In this document: one piece after another, positions 11,640 through 21,912 of the stretch
Layout: each line of letters starts with the position of its first letter
Numbering within the stretch: position 1 is the stretch's first letter
Origin: Lepidurus packardi
Lineage: Eukaryota; Arthropoda; Branchiopoda; Notostraca; Triopsidae
DNA length: 64,000 bases
Direction of reading: 5' to 3'
Assembly (NCBI GenBank): GCA_023053545.1
Contig: JAKZAN010000005.1
Coordinates: 7,316,001 to 7,380,000, forward strand
Translations under genes and position numbers: made by a program
Notes under the pieces: model-generated
The model's database searches: none
Seen by the model: only the letters and a program-made list of their open reading frames with translations
Told to the model about the DNA's origin: nothing

Positions 11640-13367
11640 TTAACAGGGCAGGACATTCGCTACAAACTGCCCAGCGTAATTCCCAGGCGGATCGTAATTA
11701 GCCACAACGTAAGTGCTTCCTCGATTACTTTTTGCAATGCCCACGCCCATTTCCAGGCTACTTTTCCAAACCACTTGGGTAAAGTGACCTTTCAATCCAG
11801 CAATTATATAAAAATTTAATAAAAATATCAAAGCTAAGCAAAATATGCAAAAATATTGTTACCCGTATTCATCGCAAAAGCTCCACCGCCAAAACGGTAG
11901 TCTTTCATCTCCGAGTACCAAGCGTTGACTGCCGTTGCACCAGTAACTTCCATTCCAAGTGACATATAACAATTCTCACCATAGGAATTGTTTGGGCGGT
12001 GAGACATGCGGTCGTCTGCAGCCACTTTATTCGCCCAATCTTGCGCAAATTTGCATAACTGCATCAAACAAGTTAAAGGCATGAAAAAAAGCATTCTTAA
12101 AACTTTTGAACTATTACTTTGTTGCTCAGTTTCAGCGATGGAGCATGGTGTTTTTGGCGGTATTCGTTATGAGCTTTCAAGCATTCTTGTTCAAAAGTAT
12201 TTCCTTTATAGCCACTACCAGCAGGAATAAGTGGATCAACTTTAGTTTTAGCACGAGCAACGTTTGCAACTCCGGTCTTCAATTTCGCGCCGTTTTTCTC
12301 TTTAACATCTCCCTTCTTGCGTTCAATAATTGTTGATGTTTCTTTCCTATGTAGATGCAAATTATTAATTCTTGAGAACTAGACATATTATATATAATAG
12401 AAAGTAGTGTATGTATAATGACAAGGAATCTTCATTACTGGATTGGAATTACGCAACGGATATATTGTCCAATAGAATTACCCGGAGGATCAAACTCGGC
12501 GACTACATAAAATCGTTGGGATTTACTCTCGGCCATTCCAACTCCTATTTCCCGAGTATCTTTCCAAACCATTTGCGTGAAAGGTCCTATAAAGCAAGTC
12601 GACAATTTTTACCCCTTCATCATCAGGTTGTCATGACTCATTTTACTACCTGCATTCGTGTTTCCGGGCTCCCGACCATATGCATATTTATTCCCCGATT
12701 CATACCACGAATCCGGAGCTGCGGTCGGATTAGGCGACGTTGAACTGAATACGGCTTGTGAATTTGCATTAGGACGGCATTGCAAAGAGTCTTGCTGCGC
12801 CAAATGTTTGGCCCATTGTTGCGAGCTCTTACTCAGCTGCGGGTGACCAAACAATGTACTGCATTTAGCATTTGCTTTTCTAAATAAATGTACTTACTGC
12901 TGGACTTAGTTTAAGAGGCTCTACCCCGTGGCGTTTACGATATTCATTGACAGCCCGTAGAAACCCTTGGTTGAAATCTAACGCTTCGGATCGCTGAGAG
13001 CCTCCACAAACTGGAAACACACAGCCGCACATGGCACTTAAACGGAACCGCGCTATTTCATAAAAACGTCACCTGGCAAGGCCGCTTTTAAATCGGTTGC
13101 GAAATTGAGGAGTAGGGGACTGCTTTCATTGCAACTTGCAGTAGAACTATATGTGTTTGTCTGGAATACGCCACGAACACGACGTTGATAAACATCGATA
13201 CCGCGAACTTCCTGTGCGCATAAGCAGGAAATTAGTTAGTTAGTCAGCTCTTCTATATAAATTAATTTCTTACAGAATGTGATTAGTACAAAAGATAAAC
13301 TCACCTGGAATGTTGAAGTAGTAACTTGCCCAAGCAAACGGGTTGAATACTGTGTGTTAAAGTTCAT
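11640..13367 (-). CDS. Double CAP domain protein, copy B
   Basis: Eight exons, all phase-consistent: 13305-13367, 13073-13211, 12898-13010, 12650-12836, 12439-12586, 12118-12346, 11863-12058 and 11640-11788 (407 aa). Exon order, intron phases and sizes match copy A from its second exon on, showing tandem duplication. The protein starts MNFNTQYSTRLLGQVTTSTF with no obvious signal peptide. CAP domain 1 (roughly residues 60-210) has EYRKRHGVEPLKLS, SQQWAKHLAQQD and PFTQMVWKDTREIGVGM. Its usual His and both Glu are gone and HFTQ has become PFTQ. A Lys-rich linker (KETSTIIERKKGDVKEKNGA) replaces the acidic linker of copy A. CAP domain 2 keeps HRPNNSYGENC, WYSEMKDYRF and GHFTQVVWK. The role is unknown; CAP proteins act in lipid/sterol binding, immunity or reproduction. 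Confidence 0.88.
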
Positions 13368-13747
13368 ATTGAAAGCTTATTTCACAGACGGAATACCGTA
13401 CCGAATGCTCGTATATAAAAGAAATGCTGAAACTCAATTTGCAATTGCTCGCTTAAATGGCAATCGTTTTTTAGATGACTAATTAGAATCCTTATCTTAA
13501 TTGTAACTATAACTGTTCGTTAAAAAAGTGTCTCTCTTGAAAAAACTGTAGTATGCCAGTTGTGGTTATGACACAGGCTTTATAAGTAGTTGGCTATATA
13601 AGGAACAACAAATGGAACTCAAAATTTACAATTCTTGTATCTGCTCTACCGCAACTTGCAATTTTGGGGCTTTACATTACACGTTTCGGTTTGGGTGGAA
13701 GCCGTATTTGCGTGTGTGTGTTTACTTAGAACCAGGAACAAAAGAAG

Positions 13748-14329
13748 TTAGTTGGGTTCAGTTACAGTCACTCGACACTGATACAACTGCCCGATGCCAG
13801 TAAAAACGCAATTCAATCCACCTGACTCAGGAGACGACGCTAACGTTGCAGATTCCAGGTATGGTTCGTCAACAACTGTGATTCACAAATCGAAAAACAT
13901 CAGTTGTAGTCACAATTTCAAACCTCGAAAAATCGGACTCTTACCTGGGAATTCACTCCGTTTGCCGTACCGACTGCCAACGAAGTAATGGTCAGGTGAC
14001 CGAGCTTGCACCCCGTGGAATCGGGGACCACCAAAAACATCGTCCGGGCGGTTATCCACTGTAAAGCAAGAAAGAGAGAGAGAGAGAGAGAAAGGAGCGT
14101 AAATTATACCATTGAACAACCATAACTTCAGACCTTCACCCAGATTCACGACAAGGAAATTTTTGGTAATTGATTGGGAAAGTGTATTACTTCTGGACCG
14201 AACTTCTGTCCGTTTCCCATAGCGGGAACCCTGAAAGAAAGGCTCTGGTCCGGCCAAAACGGTGGTAATCAACAGAGCTGCTACCAAAACCGCAACGCAC
14301 CAATGTTGAACTTTCACTTGCTGTACCAT
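13748..14329 (-). CDS. RYamide: RYamide/luqin-type neuropeptide precursor
   Basis: Three exons: 14191-14329, 13945-14058 and 13748-13875 (126 aa, phases 1 and 1). The first ATG gives a signal peptide (hydrophobic stretch WCVAVLVAALLITTVLA). Next comes GPEPFFQGSRYGKR: an amidation Gly and dibasic cleavage site after FFQGSRY. Exon 2 ends with SPDHYFVGSRYGKR, a second copy preceded by a monobasic Arg. Both fit the FF/YF-x-G-SRYamide pattern of arthropod RYamides. The C-terminal exon keeps two cysteines ten residues apart (CVFTGIGQLYQC), the known hallmark of luqin/RYamide precursors. Mature peptides would act through a luqin/RYamide GPCR, in arthropods linked to feeding and water balance. The first intron carries a (CT)n tract at its 3' end. 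Confidence 0.93.
14066..14093. repeat. GA/CT dinucleotide microsatellite
   Basis: A run of GA units on the plus strand reads as CT on the coding strand and forms the pyrimidine tract just upstream of the RYamide exon 2 acceptor. Length change here could affect splicing of this intron. Confidence 0.85.
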
Positions 14330-15900
14330 ATTCCTCTTTGGATCGTTTTCGACAAACAACAGCAACGTTTCAAAATTAAAGCTTGCTGAGTGTTAAACGA
14401 CAGAGGTGGCTGACTTACTGGTGACTCTGGGCAGCTACCAATATCCTAATATACCTGTTCAGCACCTACGCGGCAGGAGTATCAGCTGCAAGCTGTTCAA
14501 GTTCAGAAGTCAAGCGCAGAATCCGGGTCCTTTTTTTCAAGGTGGAAAGGGGGGAGGAAAAATTGGCAGATCATTGCCACAGACAATAACGCGAAGCCCA
14601 ACCGCTTGTAAAATTCAAATGTTCAATTTTTGGCCAACGATGTGGTTATGAGTCCTTTGAAAGAGGCCAGAAATTAGCTTATTAGATTCCCTGAAGGATC
14701 GAAATGCATTCTTCAATGAAAGTCTGCCTCTCCAGTCTTTAGCCAAGGTTGGCTGAGGGTTCTCGGCCGGGAAAAAACTTCGATAAGGCTTTTTGACGAG
14801 GAATGGCGCCATCGTCGTGTTGTAATTAGCAGAGATCGAACGTCAATCGGTAGCAAAAGTGACATTAACGAGCTTGGTTAGGATTATCAGTGCTTGCCCA
14901 GGTTGTCTAGTATGTCAGCATTAGACGCTTCAGACAGGCTACTGCTACCATATGTTCCATACAGTGAGCTCAACCGACATCGGAAACGATGATAAGAGAT
15001 CCAACTAAATATTGTGGATTCAATAGTTAAGAAGCTAAAATGGAACTAGTTCGACGGTCCACCTACATGAGCTTAAAGCCAAGCAGTGAAGCAATCCTCA
15101 ATAAGTAGCTTTAAAGTTGCCGGGGGAATTGTCCTTAGAAAGCTGAGTCATCCTCCTTGAAACAATTAGAGTTCTTATCCAACCCACTCGAGAAGAGAGG
15201 TGTTAATGCGAGTTGGCTGCTTAACAGCGTTAAAAATCACGCTTTTGCGATAAGGTAAGCAATCAGCTTCCATATTCAATGGACAAAAGTTGATGCTGAG
15301 GTAGCCATGGTGACTTCTTTCGCCAGCATTGCATCACCATATAGATTAGTTAATGAAAACACGTCCGTTGATTAAGAAAGACGCCTATAAGCGGATTCTT
15401 TCATTAGCTATCTTGATATAAAAAAGGGCAGAAAAAACAAACACAATGTTGGACCTTTCCTAACAAAAGTTAAAGAAAACAACCGCCTTCTTTTCTCTCT
15501 TCAGCAAAAGCTGACGTAGAAAAAGTTTTATCTTGCCACAAATCCGAAACTTTCTAGAAAACGTTCGACGAGCCGAAAACATTTTTGTAAAGTATTTTCG
15601 GTACTTTTCGAGTCGACCAATAAATGCGGGACTTCGTCAAATGCATTGCTGTATTTATACAAATGAAAACATGAGTAAAAATACAGAACCAATTTTCCGA
15701 ACCAACAAAGTATCATGACCAACGAATGCTGTCTGAGAATACACTTTTATATTTCAAGTTTGGTCATTTATAGAATTCTCATTTCGGATTAGTGTCAAGG
15801 GATGGTCAGTGTAAATAACCGGCTTCTTATATGATCTTCCCGGTGACACGAGTTGCACAGCTCGATTGCTAGCAAAAGATAAAAACCACAGTACAAGAAA
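14330..15900. other. Region between RYamide and MED16, no recognised gene
   Basis: A minus-strand ATG frame at 14615-14812 (65 aa, starting MAPFLVKKPYRSFFPAENPQ) is open but matches nothing I know. Nothing else coding is visible. The segment should contain the RYamide promoter and the MED16 3' end. Confidence 0.4.
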
Positions 15901-18900
15901 TTAAGCCATGATCCAGGATCCACGACAGGGACAAAGGAATTGCCACCGTCCATCCCATGCTCGAATGGCAGCTGAACGAGCTGTATAGCGGGCCAAACTG
16001 GATCCACGGCACCTGTAACGAAACAAAATGATCCAAGCTTATTACTTCGACTAACAAAATATACTGTTTTACAGTAGAGAAAAAACCGTAAACCTGACAT
16101 ATTACCTGGTACATCGTCTCAGAGGCTGCGGTGCTTTTCCAATATACAAATGTCTGACAGAATCTATGGGCTGTTCATGCTCTAACCCGCCTTCTAAGAA
16201 AAGCAAATCGTTTTTCGGTGGGTATAATTCTTCTACGTTTTCTCCATATTCCACCTAGTAATCCAAACAAGACCAAATTAGGACCGAAATTAGACCTATA
16301 AAGAGCCTTTTTGTTGGCTTCTTCCTCAAGAAATTGTGAAATCTTACCTGCAGCGGCAAAGGGTGAAATAAACTCAACGGGCTGGCTAGGCCATGGGCAG
16401 GCAAGTTTACAGACACATACGGAATGAGAACTTGACTGGGCAATTGACAGCATTCATCTAAACCACAACTCGGGTGTCAAACTAATTTTCGAGCTAGATA
16501 AATAACTACTCTTAAAACGTAAAATCGAGATATGTATAAAAAAGTAGAATGACAATACACGAGGAAAAATACGAGATTCGTTGGTCACAGCAACAAAGCT
16601 TTGCGAAATGAGCTTGTTTCGAAGTAATATTGCCCTAACTTCCGAGTAACGAACGTTTTAAACTCCGTTGTTTTATCAAGCATTAAGACTCCCAGACGAC
16701 GGAAGTTTAAACGACCTCTTGATCCGAAAGGTAGACAACTTATTTAAGCTAAAATCTTCTTGCCCGCCTTCAAGCAAATTTGGACGCGAAACTTCCGCCA
16801 TTTCTTCGGACATGCGAGGTAAGGCGTTCCAATTCGGTTGAACAAATACATCGTCAGGATCAGAATGAGAAGCAGACTTTTTGCGATCTGATTTATGGAA
16901 TTCAGGCTGGACTGTGCGCGTAATGGTTTGTATAGGTATATAGGACGGATTAACGCCGTTTGATTCGTAATCTTGGAACAAGTCATGGTGGAGCAAAAAT
17001 TCATCGGACGCAGCAGCGCTGCCCATTTCTCTTTGTCGGCGTCTTGAATGGCAAATGGCAGTGGTAGCCATGATAACAATCCAAATGAAGACTGAGCACA
17101 GCCAATAAGAATACAGCCAAGTATCTGTCCACGAATTGTAGCCCTCTACGTACTGATCGAAGTTATAGACCCTTAGCCATATTATGGGGCACAAAACGTA
17201 AAAATAGAGGGGGAAAAACACGCCCGAGAACACGGGAATGGACAACGTGAGGATAAGGTACCAATCCTGGAACATAGCGCTGCAAAATTTACGACACGTC
17301 AACGGCTCAGAATAAGTACACATGATTCTAGTATTTAATTTTTAGTTATAACAAATAAAAAAAAGTTGGACAACACTTTGGATCAAACACCGATTTTGAC
17401 TGATACTCGAAACGCTTTGTGGATGTGACCAAAAAACCTAATCTCTTTCCTCGTTTTCTAAGCCACGCATTTCCGGCGGGATAATAAGTTTCAACTTACC
17501 CATGAACGCGTCGTCGGGTTCGTTTGGCAAGGCTGCTTGCAATCGCGTCAGAAGCCGGAATAGCGTAGCGACCACATCCAGCGCTTCGCCATGGCAATGC
17601 CAAGGCAGGCAAGACTGACGAATTAAACCCCAGATTCGCACAATGACCAACAACTCCCGCATCATTTGCAATGCTTTTGCGTCTCTCAGCACGTCATACT
17701 AAGGAGAAAGATTTCTGAAAACGTCCTAACTACGTTCAACTTTGTGAGTCAATTACTTGTCCTCGGTAAAGTAGACGTTGGTCAGGTACAGCTGCCAGCA
17801 AACGCAGAGCAAAATTGGCTACCCATTGCAGCAAATGCTGAAGAGTGATAAGCGAAGAGGGTTCGACAGTAAATTCTTTGACTTCCAAATGCAAAAGCAC
17901 TTTATCCACTTCGCAAACCCCTTCCAAGCCTTTTCCGCTCAAGATAGAAGTCAAAGCTTCGGCTGGACCTCCGCGTTCATGTGATGACAGCTCGGTCGGA
18001 CGTAAAAGTGCCCGTAACGCATTATAGACGCTATGCAACATCAGCATACTGTACTGCAGACCAGCTTTCCCTTGACTCCCTGGGACTAACCTAAAAAAGA
18101 AACAAACTTCCAGATTTCTGTGAAGATTATTACGATTTCTACCTGTAGATATCCATCTTTAAGGCATATAAGCGAGGCTGTAGCAACTGCTGAAGAGCTG
18201 GGCTTTGCTGACTTACGTCATCGGACAATTTTTCAGCTAATCCATCCAGTAGTGCGGGTCTTAATCCCAACAGCACTTCCAGCCAATCCCAACCAGTTAC
18301 CAGGCAGTATTCCAATAGGATTGCAGCATGGGACACCGACAGCGAGCTCACTAGACAAGAGTAATTACAACCGATTCGTGATGGAAACCGAATATCTTAC
18401 TAGGATCCAAAACTGAAGGCAACTTCATCAAAACCAGTTGACAATCTTGATCTAGAATAGTTAAAACGCTTCCAGTAGGTGTTGCTTGCATGACAATTAG
18501 GTTGGAAGTTCCCAAATCTAATTTGAGTTTCTTGTTTCGTTTTGGGTCTGAATGAGTTGGAACTTTTCCTTCGGCCACCTAGAAATCCCGAATGTAGTTG
18601 CGTCTTTCAGAAAGAATACCTTTTGTAAGATACCTTTTGCAAGCTTTCACGATAAAGGCAATGGACGGTTCCATCTTTTAATGCTACGTAAACGTATGCC
18701 GAGTTGGGATCTTCAGACACAAGCGTGTGGGGAGTGCTGGCAAGACCTGTGATGGTATTCGGACAGTCGAACTGCCCAACTTGCTGCCAAACCATGATTT
18801 GTACAGCTTCCGGACTTTCCACCGTTCTGAGAAGGTTGTGAATAGGTCGGTCGATGGAAGACAATTCCCACAAAGTTACGCGCGATGAACCATGAGGATT

Positions 18901-20133
18901 ATTCATGGTTAGAATCACATGGTTGGGCTTGTCTCGGCTCCAGAACTTCACCATATGGATCTCCCCAGCTCCTACGCACCAAAATTATGTTGCGCGTCCA
19001 GAAAAGCTTAATGACTTGAACAAAACTTACTTTCTATCGAAGGCACTAGTGACGGACCCATTTCGGTTAAGATACTGAGCTGTTTAGAGCTGATTCCGGA
19101 GCTGTGCGTAGTTTCTATTCGAATGCGGTAAAAATGGACCAGATTTGTACAGCGCTGCCCACCTGTGCCCAAGACTACAAATTCGCCATCTAAAACATGC
19201 AAGGTTATATAATTCCAAAATATAGGGAATCTTCATCTACGCGGTACGTTACTTTTATCATATGCTATGCTGACAGTTGTATAACTCTGCCGATGTGGTC
19301 CTAAAACTGCTTTCGCAGTAGTCGGAGGAGATTCGCCGTCTAGCCATGTGGCTAAAATGAGACCAGAAGCTGTTATGACGATAAAACCATCCACGGAACA
19401 TCCACCGAACTGTCTAGCACTGGGTTTATGGTTGAAGGCAGGAAATTTGTCCGAAAACGCAACAAGATCTTTATTCGTATTAACCACCGTCTAAAACAGG
19501 ACACTGATAATGACCTGTCACTAAGGAATGTAAAATCATTACTTGTTTGCCATGGTGAAAAAAGGAGCAAGCTAAAATAGGTTCGCGAGGGATTTCTACG
19601 TGACATAATGAAGTCCACACGTTTATCATATTTTGAGATGTCCAAACCTCTGCAATCCCATTTTCTGTGCCTATAAGGAGCATTCGACCATTGTTGTGCC
19701 ATGACAAGACCGTCACTGTATCATCAAAGTCTGTAACTCTTTCGATAGAACAAACTAGATGTAAGATTTTACTTAAGTCATCAAATAGCCATACCTGTAA
19801 ACTTCCCAAGGGGTATTCAAATCTGTTACATAAACGAAAAATTTCCAAGCCGAATACGCATCAGTCGCACTGGCACTGTGGGTTGATGTTGGAGCATGGC
19901 ATGGCAATTCTGCATTGGTAGCAAATGCCAAGGTTCCTCGAACAGACACACTGCTAGCTATAGTTCTAGAATTACAGAATTAAACAATTACGCATTAGTT
20001 TCCTATATAATTTTGTACTTATTGTTTTCCTGTATGTGTGTGTTGTGTACACTTACTGAGATACCAAATCGTATGCAGTATAACATTTAGTTTCCTTTTT
20101 TTCGCCCAGATTTACCACACAAATAGGATCCAT
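15901..20133 (-). CDS. MED16: Mediator complex subunit 16
   Basis: Exon 1 (20057-20133) begins MDPICVVNLGEKKETKCYTA. Later exons give the WD-like N-terminal half (VTVLSWHNNGRMLLIGTENG, IAEVW) and the C-terminal helical half (LLEYCLVTGWDWLEVLLGLR; QMMRELLVIVRIWGLIRQSC; LFRLLTRLQ). One exon ends EPDDAFM at 17500 and splices over 1,042 bp to 16348-16457 (DECCQLPSQVLIP). The 3' exons are 16106-16254 (IDSVRHLYIGKAPQPLRRCT) and 15901-16012, which ends in a Cys-rich tail (CTRCRG...QFLCPCRGSW). This order matches animal MED16, including the EPDEA.VDECC.LPSQ.LIP and CTRCG...W..RW segments. MED16 is a tail-module subunit linking activators to RNA polymerase II. Exons between 17.5 and 20.0 kb were identified by homology but not all boundaries were fixed. 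The 5' end is divergent from TSR3. Confidence 0.93.
16676..17275 (-). CDS. Two-pass membrane protein ORF nested in a MED16 intron
   Basis: An uninterrupted 199-codon frame lies wholly inside the 16458-17499 intron of MED16, on the same strand. It begins MFQDWYLILTLSIPVFSGVF, continues into PLYFYVLCPIIWL (TM1), has a short loop with YNSWTDTWLYSYW, then TM2 (LCSVFIWIVIMATTAIC) and a basic RRRQRE stop-transfer segment. The ~110-residue tail is polar and Ser-rich. A good acceptor (TTTTGCAG) sits 4 nt before this ATG, so a 5' non-coding exon is likely; an in-frame ATG at 17323 would add 16 residues. I do not recognise the family. It may be an independent nested gene, or an alternative exon, though its frame does not extend the MED16 reading sensibly. 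Confidence 0.65.
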   Translation of the reverse strand: MFQDWYLILTLSIPVFSGVFFPLYFYVLCPIIWLRVYNFDQYVEGYNSWTDTWLYSYWLCSVFIWIVIMATTAICHSRRRQREMGSAAASDEFLLHHDLFQDYESNGVNPSYIPIQTITRTVQPEFHKSDRKKSASHSDPDDVFVQPNWNALPRMSEEMAEVSRPNLLEGGQEDFSLNKLSTFRIKRSFKLPSSGSLNA

Positions 20134-20551
20134 AGCTGTAATCGAAACTTTAAGAGGTCATAACATCTTACAAGCTTACTATAAGCAGCGAATTTATGTC
20201 GCAGTACCAGTAAAAGCGGCAGTCGAGGGGGAAGGTTAGAAAGCTTTCGTTTTGTTGTCACTTTTCACCAGCGGCTTGATTTGATTATCCTAAGGCTTCC
20301 CCCGAAATCAAGGGTCTGAATAAAAGCAGGCAACTTATGTCTCAATCCAGCAACGAGATCCTTTTTAGAACAGATCTCGCTGTTCACGGGTCGCGGTTAA
20401 GATATTTGGTTGTATCGTACCTTTTGTATTGAATATCGTCTTCTTCTTACAAATCGATACAAGTCAGAAATTGCAACCGAGGGATGAAACGATCCAAATA
20501 AATACACGCGACTTGGCACTTGGAAAATTTTACAATACAGAAAAGGCGAAT
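20134..20551. promoter_or_regulatory. Divergent (bidirectional) promoter between MED16 and TSR3
   Basis: Only about 420 bp separate the MED16 start codon (minus) and the TSR3 start codon (plus), so both 5' UTRs and promoters must lie here. No TATA box is evident for either, as expected for housekeeping genes. An unspliced plus-strand frame runs into the TSR3 ATG from 20429, but the protein's family-like part starts at 20552. Confidence 0.5.
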
Positions 20552-21498
20552 ATGGGCAAACCAAAAGGTGGGAATTCTCAAAAGAACTATAAGAAAAATG
20601 TGCGACAAAATAAAGACAGTAAAGAAACTCGGCTAGAGGAAGCTGTCTCTCGTCTCACCTGTGAATCCAGTGAAGATGGTAATATTTTGTCTCAATTACA
20701 ACAATACAAGCCTCGTAGATTATCATAACCTGTTTTGCTTTCCTAGATGAAAGTCAAAGGCATTCATCAGATGGCTCAGAGGATGAAGACGATGAAGGAG
20801 CAGCAAGCCATCGAAGTCAGTTTATTAAAGCCCCATTTCCGGTAGCAATGTGGGATGTGGAACAATGCGATCCCAAGCGATGTTCAGGTCGAAAACTGTC
20901 GCGACATGGAATGGTAGACATACTCCGACTTGGTCAACGTTTCAATGGTATAGTCTTGACGCCAATGGGCGAAAAGGTACAATTAAATTTGCGTCGTTTG
21001 TTTCCATTCCGGTGTAATTCGACGATAATTTCTTTTCATTTCAAGTGTGTCTCGCCCCAAGACCGGGAGATAGTTTTAACAAATGGCGCAGCTGTGGTAG
21101 ACTGCTCTTGGGCCAAATTAAAAGAAACGCCTTTTAATCGCATGAAATCGCCCAATCCGAGATTATTACCGTATTTGGTTGCCGCAAACCCCGTCAACTA
21201 TGGGAAACCTTGCAAGCTTTCTTGCGTAGAAGCCTTAGCAGCCGTTTTCTACATGGTCGGAGAGAAAGATCTAGCTAGATCCTACTTAGCAAAATTCAAA
21301 TGGGGGAGCACTTTTATTACCATCAATGAGGAATTACTGGATAACTACGCCGCATGTAAAACTAGTACTGAAGTCGTGGAAGCTCAGCATCAGTATATTG
21401 AAAAAATTGAAGAAGAGCGACGTGTAAGCAGAGCTAAAGAAATGGACCTGCCACCAAGCCAATCAGAATCCTCCGATTCAGAACCTGAACCTCTTTAA
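20552..21498 (+). CDS. TSR3: 18S rRNA aminocarboxypropyltransferase
   Basis: Exons 20552-20678, 20747-20976 and 21046-21498 (269 aa, phase-consistent). Diagnostic segments: MWDVEQCDPKRCSGRKLSRH, RLGQRFNGIVLTPMGEK, then across the splice CVSPQDREIVLTNGAAVVDC, SWAKLKETPF, RLLPYLVAANPVNYGKPCKL, SCVEALAA and RKLSR/KFKWG. These match TSR3 along its length. TSR3 transfers the aminocarboxypropyl group from SAM to the hypermodified pseudouridine of 18S rRNA late in small-subunit maturation. The N-terminus is Lys/Asn-rich, followed by an acidic stretch; the tail is Ser/Glu-rich, typical of the family. Intron 2 is 69 bp, a multiple of three with no stop. An AATAAA follows the stop codon at 21509. Confidence 0.95.
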
Positions 21499-21912
21499 AC
21501 TTACGCGAAATAAACACCCTCCCCTTGTAAGAAGAGCCTTCTTTCCTCGTATTCCAAAAGGAAACATCGTGCGTAAACAAATGCTTTTGTTTATTGTTTA
21601 TTAGCATTGGAAGGCACAAATTACTCCCGGCGTTTGTATTTTTCGATATTATTTTTTTACGAACTATAGGCTGTTTAATTTTCTTTCAAAGGCAACCAAT
21701 CAAGTCTTTCCAAAATGCTAGGAAATCATTTTCTTTATGAGATTTAGTATAATAGACTTTATAAACATTATATTATTATGAATCTATGTACCGAATAATC
21801 CTAAGTAGTTAAAATCGTAAAGTTAATGGGTCAATCTAGTTAAATGAAATTATGAATTAATTACTGGATCAATTACTGCCCATCACTTCTACATTTTGGA
21901 ATTACTAGCATT
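21499..21912. other. Short spacer between TSR3 and the LRR gene
   Basis: AT-rich, with the TSR3 poly(A) signal at its left end. No ORF or repeat of note; it presumably carries the LRR gene's promoter. Confidence 0.5.

Noticed and set aside
14518..14575. Plus-strand NPGPFFQGGKGGGK resembling the first RYamide
   Set aside because: Opposite strand, no SRY core, no signal peptide or cleavage context; probably chance, at most a decayed inverted copy.
17438..17499. Read-through end of MED16 (GKLKLIIPPEMRGLENEERD)
   Set aside because: A GTAAGT donor precedes it and splicing to 16457 restores the conserved DECC.LPSQ segment and the Cys-rich C-terminus.
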